From: Pyxidicoccus sp. MSG2
Lineage (GTDB): Bacteria > Myxococcota > Myxococcia > Myxococcales > Myxococcaceae
Assembly (NCBI RefSeq): GCF_026626705.1
Contig: NZ_JAPNKC010000001.1
Coordinates: 4,712,001-4,776,000 of the forward strand
Reading direction: 5' to 3'
DNA length: 64,000 nucleotides
Shown here: piece after piece, positions 28,657 to 36,858 of the stretch
Layout of the letters: every line of letters starts with the position of its first letter
Numbering within the stretch: position 1 is the first letter of the stretch
Made by a program: the position numbers and the translations under genes
Notes under the pieces: generated by a model
What the model was told of the DNA's origin: nothing
What the model saw: only the letters and a program-made list of their open reading frames with translations
The model's database searches: none

Positions 28657-29022
28657 ATGAAGGCGACGACGCGGTACCTGGTGCTTCTCTCCATGCTGGT
28701 GGTGGGCTGTGGTGACTCGAAAGAAGACGACGTGGACGAGGACACCCAGTCGTTCCCAGAGACCCTCGAGTGTGGCGACATCCGCTGCAAGCGCGCCACG
28801 CAATACTGCGCGACCATTGGAACCGCTGTGACGAGCCACCTGTGTCTGGAGAAGAAGGCGAGCTGCAAGAGCTGCGACTGCGTGAATCTGGAAACAGACC
28901 TCACCGCCCAGACCGGGCGCCAGGACTGCACCGCGACCGACAGGCTCGATGTGTACTTCTCGTGCGCCTATTACGATGACGTGGACTACATCAAGACCTC
29001 CTGCACCGTACGCGCTCGCTGA
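28657..29022 (+). CDS. small Cys-rich lipoprotein
   Basis: 121 residues. A GGAGGAC site precedes the ATG. The signal ends in lipobox VVGC. The mature protein has about ten cysteines (CGDIRC, QYCATIG, HLCLEKKASCKSCDC, DCTATD, FSCAYY, TSCTV), indicating a disulfide-stabilised extracytoplasmic domain. No family recognised. It is divergent from the UvrA-like gene. Confidence 0.78.
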   Translation: MKATTRYLVLLSMLVVGCGDSKEDDVDEDTQSFPETLECGDIRCKRATQYCATIGTAVTSHLCLEKKASCKSCDCVNLETDLTAQTGRQDCTATDRLDVYFSCAYYDDVDYIKTSCTVRAR

Positions 29023-29120
29023 GAGCATGAGACGGATGGGGACGCTGCTCGCGGGCACGACGGCCCACGCGCCGACCCGTGAAGGGCCAGGCTGGCGCGT
29101 GGGTCACCCTCCGCGAGGTG

Positions 29121-30245
29121 TCAGCCCCCGCAGCGGTTGAAGTTCTGGTCGACGTAGTACTGGCAGCAGCCCGCGTAGGCGCCCAGGCAGGTCTGGGTGC
29201 CGAGCGCCTGGGTCGCCCACTGGGACGCGGTGGAGTACGAGCCCGCGCAGGCGTCCGCGCACAGCGTGTTGGAGATGGAGGAGATGGAGCCGTCGATGTT
29301 GTAGCAGGTGGTCGCGTGGGCGCGGGCGTAGACGTTGCACGGCTCCTGCGCGGGCGGCGGAGTGGAGGACGCCGTGCTCCAGATGGTGCTCAGGTACACG
29401 CGGTCATTGCTCTGGTCGATGCCCGCCCACCGCGAGCGGGGCCCCGTGTTCCAGGTGAGCGTCATGTAGTGGCGAGGCTGGAGGGTGACGCTGTAGCTGA
29501 CCGGCCACTCACAGCCCTCCCAGGGCCAGATGCTGCAGGACTTGTACTTCGAATAGAAGTACGCGGTGGAGTCGAAGCCGGCCGCGAGTCCCACCGCGCG
29601 GAAGTACACCGTGTTGTCCTTCGCGCCGCTGTACGAGCCATACCAGTAGTCGGTGATGCAGGAGACAGACTGGGTCGCGGTGACGCTACAGAAGTTGCTC
29701 CGGAACCAGGCCTTGTCGCCCACCCAGTCCCAGGTGTCATTGAGGCTCGCGGCGGAGGGGCCCCGCTCGGAGTCCAGGGGCGAGGCGCCCTCCGGGGGAG
29801 CTTGAGTGGCGAGGACCGATTCCCGGGGAGCCTGACGGGCCTGGACGAGGCGGGCCATGGCGATACGGCCCTGGGCCTGCACGAGCGCGGCGGGCACGTC
29901 CGCGCGCTTCGCTCCGGGCACCAGGGAGAGGTAGATGTCCGCCAGCTCCCTGCCCTCGAAGGTGTCCGTCTTCGACACCTCCTCGAGGCGAGCGGCGTCG
30001 ATGTCCATGTGGCCCGACTCGGCGATGACGACCTCGCCCGGGGCAGACTCGATGAAGCGCACCGTGCGGGTGGCGCTCAGCTTCAGCTCGTGCAACAGCG
30101 TGCCCTGCTCGAGGGGTGGGGGCACCTCGTTGGGGCCGGCATCGGAGACCGGTGTGCCGCAGGCGGCGAGGAACAGGGCGGAGAGCGCGGAGGACAGCAC
30201 GGCCCGCGCGCGGAGGGCGCGAGGTGGGGAGGCACGGTGCGACAT
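29121..30245 (-). CDS. predicted lipoprotein with Cys-rich C-terminus
   Basis: 374 residues. The signal ends in lipobox LAAC; a GAGGAG site precedes the ATG. Residues about 20-145 are acidic and helical. About 160-375 form a Trp/Tyr/Cys-rich domain (NDTWDWVGDKAWFRSNFCSV, CITDYWYGSYSG, then a C-terminal CNVYAR...CYNIDG...CADACAG...CLGAYAGCCQ). The spacing suggests disulfides in a surface-exposed domain. I do not recognise the family. A frameshifted fragment of its 3' part lies at 16687-16954. Confidence 0.75.
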   Translation of the reverse strand: MSHRASPPRALRARAVLSSALSALFLAACGTPVSDAGPNEVPPPLEQGTLLHELKLSATRTVRFIESAPGEVVIAESGHMDIDAARLEEVSKTDTFEGRELADIYLSLVPGAKRADVPAALVQAQGRIAMARLVQARQAPRESVLATQAPPEGASPLDSERGPSAASLNDTWDWVGDKAWFRSNFCSVTATQSVSCITDYWYGSYSGAKDNTVYFRAVGLAAGFDSTAYFYSKYKSCSIWPWEGCEWPVSYSVTLQPRHYMTLTWNTGPRSRWAGIDQSNDRVYLSTIWSTASSTPPPAQEPCNVYARAHATTCYNIDGSISSISNTLCADACAGSYSTASQWATQALGTQTCLGAYAGCCQYYVDQNFNRCGG

Positions 30246-30638
30246 GTCGGAAGACTCCTCGGTCAGGGTTGCAGCCCCTGAACGGGGAGCCTCGAAATTC
30301 TTCGCGGGTCTGGACTGAAGGCCCGGCTGCTGGAAGTGCCCTCACTCCAGACAGACTCCAGCTTCCCACCATGCCGTGACATTCCGCTGGCGGCAAATCC
30401 TCTCACCTTCTCAACCAAAGCCTGCCGTAACCTTCCCCGCCACAGCGGCCCGACGACTGTGGCGCGGAACGTCTCGATGCCAGCCTTTGAGAGACGTGCC
30501 CTCCTCGTGAGAGTCTTTGCGAAGTCGTGGGCACGGCCATTGCTGCCAGGCTGACCACGGCCCGCGCGTCCCTCATCTCGATCTGACGCGCTTCGAAGCA
30601 GTACGGCGCGGCCGAGCCCGAACAACCCCGAGGAGTCC
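30246..30638. other. divergent intergenic region, no gene seen
   Basis: 393 bp between two divergent genes. There is no convincing reading frame on either strand. It should contain both promoters. I see no repeat beyond a short CCCC/GGGG hairpin and no RNA gene. Confidence 0.55.
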
Positions 30639-31703
30639 ATGCCCCATCGTCAAACACTTCACCGAGTCACCTTCAGCACCGTCTTCAGCCTGGTGGCCCT
30701 GCTCGCCGTCGCCTGGAGCGGCACGGCCCACGCGCAGACCTACACCCACGGCACCGCGGACGGCTTCGCGGCGCCGACCGAGCCCGTGTCGCCCAGCTCC
30801 GGCATGCTGGCCTACATCGCGGCGGGCTATCTCTATCCAGGCTCGCGCGATTTCGATGACCTGGGCATCGACCGGTGGTTCGCCACCACCTTCACCAACC
30901 TGCGCAACAATGGCCCCATCTGCGGGGCCACGCTTCGCATGACGGTCCAGAATCAGAGCCTCAACGACTCCATGGGCATGATGTTCATGGGCCCCTCCGG
31001 CACTCCGCTCGCCACGGGCTGGGGCGCCTCCCTGTCGAGCCTGGGCGTGCCCTCCGGAACCACCGGCACCATCAACCTCAACCTGGCCTCGCTGCCCGGC
31101 GGCGTCAACCTCATCCCCACGCTCAACGCGCAGGGCTTCGTGGACATCTTCGTCCAGGACGACTCCGGAGTGGACTTCGTCACCCTCGTCGTCACCGTGT
31201 GCGGCGTGACCGCGGACGTCTACACGAAGGACAACACCAGCGACCTCGGCTACGCGCCGACGGTGGACCCCATCTGGGGGAGCCCCGACATCCGCGTGTG
31301 CTACAGCCCCGGCTGCACGCTGGCCCAGCGGTACCTCGCGTACGGCATCACGAACTACCTCTACGTGACGCTGCGGAACAACGGACCGCTGACGCCGGTA
31401 GGCAACGCAGCCAGTGGCACGCTGAATATCTACTACACGGGCGCGGGGGTGGCGGCCATCTGGCCCAACGACTGGACGCTCATCGGAAGCATCTCCGTCC
31501 CCAACCTCGCTCCGGGCGCCACGCAGGAGTTCATGTTTCCGTGGTCGTCCGTGCCGGCGCCAGGCAACTACAGCCTGCTGACACGCTGGGTGTCCTCGGG
31601 TGACCCGATGTCGCTGCCGGAGTTGCCGGGCTCCAACACGCTCACCAACACCCGCTGGAACAACAACATCGCCTGGAAGGACCTGTCCGTCGTCGGCCTG
31701 TAG
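30639..31703 (+). CDS. secreted protein with CARDB-like C-terminal domain
   Basis: 354 residues. An AGGAG site lies 8 bp before the ATG. The signal peptide ends in GTAHAQ. The rest is beta-rich and Asn/Gly/Thr-rich. The last third (YLYVTLRNNGPLTPVGNAASGTLNIYYTGAG ... ISVPNLAPGATQEFMFPWSSVPAPGNYSLLTRW) has the pattern of CARDB/Ig-like adhesion domains. Probably extracellular or cell-surface. No enzyme motif. Single gene. Confidence 0.75.
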   Translation: MPHRQTLHRVTFSTVFSLVALLAVAWSGTAHAQTYTHGTADGFAAPTEPVSPSSGMLAYIAAGYLYPGSRDFDDLGIDRWFATTFTNLRNNGPICGATLRMTVQNQSLNDSMGMMFMGPSGTPLATGWGASLSSLGVPSGTTGTINLNLASLPGGVNLIPTLNAQGFVDIFVQDDSGVDFVTLVVTVCGVTADVYTKDNTSDLGYAPTVDPIWGSPDIRVCYSPGCTLAQRYLAYGITNYLYVTLRNNGPLTPVGNAASGTLNIYYTGAGVAAIWPNDWTLIGSISVPNLAPGATQEFMFPWSSVPAPGNYSLLTRWVSSGDPMSLPELPGSNTLTNTRWNNNIAWKDLSVVGL

Positions 31704-31883
31704 TCCCTCGCGCCCTCGGGCGATTTCGGCTTCCGGGTCCACCACCTGCCGTGAGTGAGGGACCCGGGCGCACCATGCCCATCGCAATGACTGACCGTCC
31801 AGGCGCCGCTCCACTCCCCCAGAGGACGCTCCATGAGCCGGCTGTCCCCTGGACAGGTCCGATGTCCGGGCAAGCACCAGGGG

Positions 31884-31910
31884 TGTCACAAACGCTCGGG
31901 TGACCCGGTC
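31884..31910 (+). promoter_or_regulatory. candidate ECF41-type autoregulated promoter
   Basis: TGTCACA at 31884-31890 equals the published -35 consensus of ECF41 sigma factors. It is followed after 15-16 bp by CGGTC (31906-31910), close to the CGTC -10 element. The oxidoreductase ATG is at 31919, so a transcript from this promoter would be nearly leaderless. It sits directly upstream of the operon that encodes an ECF41-type sigma factor, matching the autoregulation described for this group. Confidence 0.65.
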
Positions 31911-31918
31911 TTCAGGGC

Positions 31919-33202
31919 ATGAGCTCGACACGGGAACAGCGAGACGTGGTGGTGATTGGCGGAGGGATTGGCGGCCTGGCCGCTGCCGTCCTCCTTGCGC
32001 GCGGGGGACGGACCGTCACCCTGGTGGAGAAAGCGCCTCGGTTCGGCGGTCGCGCCATCACCACGGAGCGGGAGGGCTTCAAGTTCAACCTCGGCATTCA
32101 CGCGTTCTACTCGGGAGGGCCCGGCGAGGCCGTGCTGCGCGAACTCGGCATCACCCTCTCGGGCGGGCAGACGGACCGCTCGCTCTACGAGTGCCAGGAC
32201 GGAGCTCGCATCGGCCGGCTGCCGGTGGATGCGGACTCACTTGCGACCAGCGAGGTGCTGGACCCTGCGTCGCGCGCGGAGCTCGCCTGGCTTCTCCGCC
32301 TGCTCAGGACCGAGCCCCTTCACGTCTGGAGGGGTCGGCCCGTGAGCGCCTGGCTGGAGCAGCATGCGCGGCAGCCTGTGGTGCGGCGCCTCCTCGAAGC
32401 GGTGGTCCGGCTCGCGACGTACACGCACGCGCCCGATGAGGTCGATGCGGAGTATGCGCTGTCGCTCGTGGGCTCGCAGCGCGGAGCACTCCTCCTCGAC
32501 GGGGGTTGGCAGACCCTGGTCAATGGGCTCGAGAGCGCGGCACGTGCGGCGGGCGTGGAGATGATTCATGGTGCCGCCGTCACGGGCATCGAGCTCGGAC
32601 CGCCGCACACCGTGCGACTCCCGACCCGCACCCTTCACACGACGGCCGTGGTGGTCGCCACCGATGTGATGGCCGCGGCGCGACTGCTCGAGCTCCCCTC
32701 GGTCGACGCGTGGGCGGCTCGCACGCGGCCCGTGCGCGCGGCGTGCCTGGACCTCGCGCTGCACGCGTTGCCGGATCCCCGGCGCCTGGTGGTCCTGCGC
32801 CTGGACCAACCTCTCTACTACTCCGTACACTCCCGCTCGTGCCGGCTCGCTCCGGGCGACGGCGCGTTGCTCCACCTGGTCAAATACCTGCCCTTGAGAC
32901 CGTCTGACCTCGACGAGGACCCGCGCGAAGACCGTCGCCAGCTCGAAGCCTGGCTGGATGAGCTCCAGCCCGGATGGCGCGAGGTGGTGGTGGCTTCTCA
33001 ATTCCTTCCCCGCATCCAGGTCTCAGGGGACGCCGTGACGGCCGGACAGCAGGGGCTTCAGGGGCGCCCCTCGCCCATCGTTCCAGACGCGCCCGGCGTG
33101 TACCTGGTGGGGGACTTCGTCGGAGCGCAGGACCATCTGGCGCACGCCAGTCTGGCCAGCGCGGAAGCGGTTGCGCGAGACGTCCTGGAGCGCGCGGCAT
33201 GA
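31919..33202 (+). CDS. FAD-dependent oxidoreductase (phytoene desaturase/amine oxidase-like)
   Basis: 427 residues. The N-terminal dinucleotide-binding motif VVVIGGGIGGLAAAVLLARGG and the downstream GGRAITTEREGFKFNLG fit the NAD(P)/FAD amine oxidase and carotenoid desaturase superfamily. The C-terminal motif PGVYLVGDFVGAQDHLAHASLASAEAVA is the usual FAD-contacting end. Substrate unknown. Its TGA overlaps the ATG of the sigma factor gene (ATGA, 33199-33202), so the two are co-translated. ECF41 genes are typically linked to an oxidoreductase-type gene they control, which fits. Confidence 0.87.
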   Translation: MSSTREQRDVVVIGGGIGGLAAAVLLARGGRTVTLVEKAPRFGGRAITTEREGFKFNLGIHAFYSGGPGEAVLRELGITLSGGQTDRSLYECQDGARIGRLPVDADSLATSEVLDPASRAELAWLLRLLRTEPLHVWRGRPVSAWLEQHARQPVVRRLLEAVVRLATYTHAPDEVDAEYALSLVGSQRGALLLDGGWQTLVNGLESAARAAGVEMIHGAAVTGIELGPPHTVRLPTRTLHTTAVVVATDVMAAARLLELPSVDAWAARTRPVRAACLDLALHALPDPRRLVVLRLDQPLYYSVHSRSCRLAPGDGALLHLVKYLPLRPSDLDEDPREDRRQLEAWLDELQPGWREVVVASQFLPRIQVSGDAVTAGQQGLQGRPSPIVPDAPGVYLVGDFVGAQDHLAHASLASAEAVARDVLERAA

Positions 33203-34077
33203 CGGCGAGCGGCGACGAGGTCTTCCTGGCCCACCGGGCGGCACTCCTCTCCATTGCCTACAACATGCTGGGCCGCGTTGCGGAGGCGGAGGATTGCGTT
33301 CAGGAAGCCTATCTCCGCTGGCAACGCGCCAGCCGGGCCGAGGATGGCGAAGCCATTGCGTCGCCGCAGGCGTACCTGCGCCGCGTGGTCGCGAACCTCT
33401 GTATCAACCGCCTCCAGTCGGCAGCCGCTCGGAGGGAGTCCTACGTGGGCGTCTGGCTCCCGGAGCCCCTGGTCGAGAGGGAGGCCACGCCGCCGGGCGA
33501 GACCGCCGCCGAGCAATCCGAGACCCTCTCGATTGCGCTCCTCCGGGTGATGGAGTCGCTGACACCCGTCGAGCGCGCGGTGTTCCTGCTCCGGGAAGTC
33601 TTCGAACGGCCGTACCCCGAGATTTCACGCGCCGTCGGCAAGAGCGAAGCCCATTGCCGACAGCTCGTGCACCGGGCGAAGGAGAGACTCGCCCTGGGGC
33701 AATCCCGATTCAGCGTGTCATCGGACGAGCATGAGCGGCTCGCCCTGCGTTTCGCGGAGGCGTGCGCGAGCGACGACGTCCATGCTCTCGTCGAGGTGCT
33801 CGCCAGCGATGTGACGCTCTACAGCGATGGGGGCGAGGCGCGCGAACCCATCCACCACGCAGACGCCGTCGCTCGGTTCATCCTGGCAGGCAGGGAACGC
33901 TTGAGCCAGGGCTCCTCGTGGTCGTGGCGCATCACCAGGGTCAACGGGAAGCCCGGTGTCGTGATTCTCGTCGACAGCTCCGTGTATGCCGTCTTCGCGC
34001 TCGAGGTCCGCGCGGGGCGAATCGACGAGGTCGACATCATCGTCTCGCCCTCGAAGCTGCGCCATCTCCAGGCGTGA
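33199..34077 (+). CDS. ECF41/SigJ-type sigma factor with SnoaL-like C-terminal domain
   Basis: 292 residues. Sigma region 2 (about 5-75: EVFLAHRAALLSIAYNMLGRVAEAEDCVQEAYLRW) and region 4 (about 105-165: SLTPVERAVFLLREVFERPYPEISRAVGKSEAHCRQLVHRAKERL). The C-terminal about 120 residues are an NTF2/SnoaL-like extension that in ECF41 proteins modulates activity in place of an anti-sigma factor. The family's DGGG motif appears as DGGEAR and the terminal NPDKL motif as SPSKL, so both are altered. It is predicted to act on the promoter at 31884. Confidence 0.92.
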   Translation: MTASGDEVFLAHRAALLSIAYNMLGRVAEAEDCVQEAYLRWQRASRAEDGEAIASPQAYLRRVVANLCINRLQSAAARRESYVGVWLPEPLVEREATPPGETAAEQSETLSIALLRVMESLTPVERAVFLLREVFERPYPEISRAVGKSEAHCRQLVHRAKERLALGQSRFSVSSDEHERLALRFAEACASDDVHALVEVLASDVTLYSDGGEAREPIHHADAVARFILAGRERLSQGSSWSWRITRVNGKPGVVILVDSSVYAVFALEVRAGRIDEVDIIVSPSKLRHLQA

Positions 34078-34134
34078 GCATGTCGGGCGCTGTGGTGCGT
34101 GCTGCACTATGTTCGCCCGGAGGGGGAATCATCC

Positions 34135-35079
34135 ATGAGCTTGTTGTCGACCGCGGCGGTGCTTCTCGTGCTGAAGGCCGGTGGAGCGCCACAGTCCGCC
34201 CGACCCATCGATTTCATCTACTCCGTGGGGCCCTACCCGGACACGGGTCTGGCCTACGTCGGTTGCGATGCGCTGCCGTCCGCCAGGGTCGACTACTGCG
34301 TGCCGGACGGCACCTGGCTGGGGCTGTGCTCGCGGAAGAAACCGCCTGACGTCCTGACGCGTGTCGAGGGCCCGCTCGTCTTCAAGGACGCGATTCCGCG
34401 CATCCAGGGCTGTGAGGAGAACGTCCGGTTGATGTGGAGACCTCCGGGGAGCGCCGCGCCGGCCTACCAGGACCCGGAGGCCGGGCCGATGGAGACGAAG
34501 AAGGGCGTGACGGCCGTGGACCTCACCCAGGATGGCAACACGTACCGCATCGCGCTGTACGAGAAGGCGCTCCGGCTCGAAGTGAAGGACGCGGCGGGGA
34601 AGAAGCGCGTCGTGAACCTCCAGAAGGAGTTTGGCGACGCCGTGAAGCAGTCGAAGTCCGTGTCGTTCGACTTCCTGGGGGACGTCAGTGGCGACGGCGC
34701 TCCCGAGGCCATCGTCGCGCTCACCCTGGATGGGTACACGCAAGAACTCGAGAGCAGGAGGAACGTCCCGGTCGCGGTGATGGTCTCCCTGTCGGACCCA
34801 TTGCGGGTCGTGGGCTTTACCTCCGGCTCACCCTTCAAGCTGTACGGTGCCGGGAACTGCGCTGACGTGGGCTGCGACGTCGTCGCCTTCCTCGACAAGA
34901 AGGAGTCCTGCGACCACTTCTCGGGCGAGGAGCCCTACGACAAGGCACGGCGGAAGTTCCTCGCGAACGCCATGAAGGGCTGCGACAAGCTGGAGCCTCG
35001 GCGCAAGGCCCTGCTCGAGAAGTACAGCTCCGATGCGAACGTGACGCAGGCACTCACGAAAGCGGCATCGGGAGAATGA
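34135..35079 (+). CDS. hypothetical exported protein
   Basis: 314 residues. A weak signal (MSLLSTAAVLLVLKAGGAPQSA) is followed by a Cys-containing region (YVGCDALP, DYCVPDG, LGLCSRKK) with an SH3-like look. A middle domain carries an FG-GAP-like segment (SFDFLGDVSGDGAPEAIVALTLDGY), and a C-terminal Cys pair follows (GNCADVGCDVVAFLDKKESCDHF). It resembles the protein at 18761-19483 in combining SH3-like and VCBS-like stretches, in the reverse order. Role unknown. A GGGGGA stretch precedes the start. Confidence 0.68.
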   Translation: MSLLSTAAVLLVLKAGGAPQSARPIDFIYSVGPYPDTGLAYVGCDALPSARVDYCVPDGTWLGLCSRKKPPDVLTRVEGPLVFKDAIPRIQGCEENVRLMWRPPGSAAPAYQDPEAGPMETKKGVTAVDLTQDGNTYRIALYEKALRLEVKDAAGKKRVVNLQKEFGDAVKQSKSVSFDFLGDVSGDGAPEAIVALTLDGYTQELESRRNVPVAVMVSLSDPLRVVGFTSGSPFKLYGAGNCADVGCDVVAFLDKKESCDHFSGEEPYDKARRKFLANAMKGCDKLEPRRKALLEKYSSDANVTQALTKAASGE

Positions 35080-35223
35080 GGGACATCCTCACCTTTGTTC
35101 CCTCCCTGCCCGGCCGCTACACCTTCCGCTGGCATGGCCCCCACATCGATGGACGCTGGGCGCCCGGGTGCTCGAAGCGCTAAAGGTGGAGAAGGCGCTG
35201 GCCAACCCGAAAGGAACGTCGCC

Positions 35224-35820
35224 ATGTCGAAGGTCGTCGCAATCATGTCCATGTCGCTCGACGGCTTCGTCGCCGACCGCAACGATGGCGTGGCAGAAGT
35301 GTTCGACTGGTACTTCACCTCGGGGGACGTCGAGTTCCACACCGGAGGGGCGGACCCCATGACGTTCAAGGTGTCCGGACCGAGCGCCGAGCACCTTCGC
35401 GCTCTCACGTCCGGACTGGGTGCCATGCTCACCGGTCGACGCACTTTCGACGTCGCCCAGGGCTGGGGCGGAAATCACGCCTGGGGACCCGCATTCGTCC
35501 TGACCCACCACATCCCCGCCGGATGGCCGCGCCCCGACTCGACGGTCCACTTCGTGACCGACGGCATTGAAAGCGCCGTGAGACAGGCCAAGGCCGCCGC
35601 CGCCGGCAAGTCCGTGGGGGTCCACGGCGCTGACACCATCCAGCAGTGCCTGAATGCGGGCCTCCTCGACGAAATCCACGTCGACATCGCGGCGGTGCTT
35701 CTTGGGTCTGGAGTTCGACTCTTTGACCATCTCACCGGCACGCCCGCCGTCCTTGGCAACCCGACGGTGATTCAGGGCGTCGGCGTGACACACCTGCGCT
35801 ACCCGGTCCGCAAGGCGTAG
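35224..35820 (+). CDS. dihydrofolate reductase-family (RibD C-terminal-like) protein
   Basis: 198 residues. It matches the stand-alone RibD-C/YyaP group: MSKVVAIMSMSLDGFVADRNDGV, a central MLTGRRTFDVAQGWGG, PAFVLTH and a C-terminal DEIHVDIAAVLLGSGVRLFD. The fold binds NADPH and reduces an unknown substrate. These proteins do not replace FolA. An AAAGGA site lies upstream of the ATG. Apparently a single gene. Confidence 0.88.
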   Translation: MSKVVAIMSMSLDGFVADRNDGVAEVFDWYFTSGDVEFHTGGADPMTFKVSGPSAEHLRALTSGLGAMLTGRRTFDVAQGWGGNHAWGPAFVLTHHIPAGWPRPDSTVHFVTDGIESAVRQAKAAAAGKSVGVHGADTIQQCLNAGLLDEIHVDIAAVLLGSGVRLFDHLTGTPAVLGNPTVIQGVGVTHLRYPVRKA

Positions 35821-35941
35821 TCCCACAACCCACCTCTTGCTCGTCCGGCGAAGTGACGGCCCTGGAAGCGGGTGTCTCCCAGTGCGGTGTCGCGGACATC
35901 CATCGCTTGACCCGGCGTGCTTCCCTCCCGATGGTTGACGC

Positions 35942-36667
35942 ATGTCTGCTGCAACGCCGCGCGCGGTCCTCTTCCAGCACGATGCCCCCGTGAGCGCGGG
36001 CGCCCTCGCGGGTGCGCTCGTCCGGGCGGGGTTCACCCTGGAGACACGCTTCCGCGAAGTGCGGCCTGGTGACGCCGAGGCGGACCTGGTGGTCGTCCTC
36101 GGTGGCTTCATGGGCGTCTACGAGGCCGACTCGCATCCCTACCTCCGAGAGGAGCTCGCCCTGCTGGAGCGGCGGCTCCACCAGCGTCGCCCGAGCCTCG
36201 GCGTGTGCCTCGGGGCGCAGATGCTCGCGGCCGTCTCGGGCGCCCGCGTGTATCAGGACCCGAAGGGCATGGTCCTGGGAGCCCAGGCCATCCACGTGAC
36301 GCCCTCGGGCCGAGAGCACTCCATCTTCGCCGGAGGCCCCGAGTCACTCCTCGTCACCCAGTGGCACGGCGACACCTTCGACACCGTGCGCGGCGCGGAG
36401 ACGCTCGCGTTCTCGGAGCGCCAGCCGCAGGAGGTGTTCCAGCTGGCGAATTCGGTGGGCTTCCTCTTCCACCCCGAAGTGGAACCTCCAACGCTGGAGT
36501 CCTGGGCGCGCACCTTCCCCCAGTCCCTGTCCCGCGCGGGGCGTCAGCTCGACGACATGCTCGCGAGGGATGTGCCGTCGCTCCAGGCCGCACGGGCCGA
36601 CAGTGAAGGTCTGCTGAAGCGGGTCGCCGAACACTTCGTTCGCGACGCGGTCCTTGATTCGCGGTGA
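35942..36667 (+). CDS. class I glutamine amidotransferase-like protein
   Basis: 241 residues. Nucleophile Cys in LGVCLGAQML; the His-X-Glu pair appears as FHPEVEP. An oxyanion-type GGFMGVYEAD precedes. This is the GMP-synthase-like stand-alone GATase group that may hydrolyse Gln or a gamma-glutamyl compound. No synthetase partner is adjacent. A 9-bp GC hairpin (36680-36711) follows the stop. Confidence 0.87.
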   Translation: MSAATPRAVLFQHDAPVSAGALAGALVRAGFTLETRFREVRPGDAEADLVVVLGGFMGVYEADSHPYLREELALLERRLHQRRPSLGVCLGAQMLAAVSGARVYQDPKGMVLGAQAIHVTPSGREHSIFAGGPESLLVTQWHGDTFDTVRGAETLAFSERQPQEVFQLANSVGFLFHPEVEPPTLESWARTFPQSLSRAGRQLDDMLARDVPSLQAARADSEGLLKRVAEHFVRDAVLDSR

Positions 36668-36679
36668 TGGTTTTCATCA

Positions 36680-36711
36680 GGGCGCCGGGGGCGGCCACGA
36701 CTCCGGCGCCC
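36680..36711 (+). terminator. 9-bp GC hairpin after the amidotransferase gene
   Basis: GGGCGCCGG (36680-36688) pairs with CCGGCGCCC (36703-36711), 13 bp after the stop codon. No T-tract. Confidence 0.6.
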
Positions 36712-36789
36712 CAGAGGCCCGGTTCACCGTCCACGCTCGCGGGGCCACGACGGGACTTTGGCACGCGAGGCCGCTCCCATGCGCCCGGC

Positions 36790-36836
36790 GGGACAGTCGC
36801 GAGCGGAACAGGCCCTGTAAGTCAGGCTCTGCTGGC
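36790..36836 (+). repeat. left copy of a 47-bp inverted repeat flanking the kinase gene
   Basis: Begins GGGACAGTCGCG and ends TCTGCTGGC. It is the inverse complement of 38393-38439 at 43 of 47 positions. All four differences are transitions, with A/T in this copy. The bases just outside (CCCATGCGCCCGGC) also occur at the IS91 relic boundary at 16667. Confidence 0.93.
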
Positions 36837-36858
36837 TTCGGCGTTCCGCACCCTCGAG

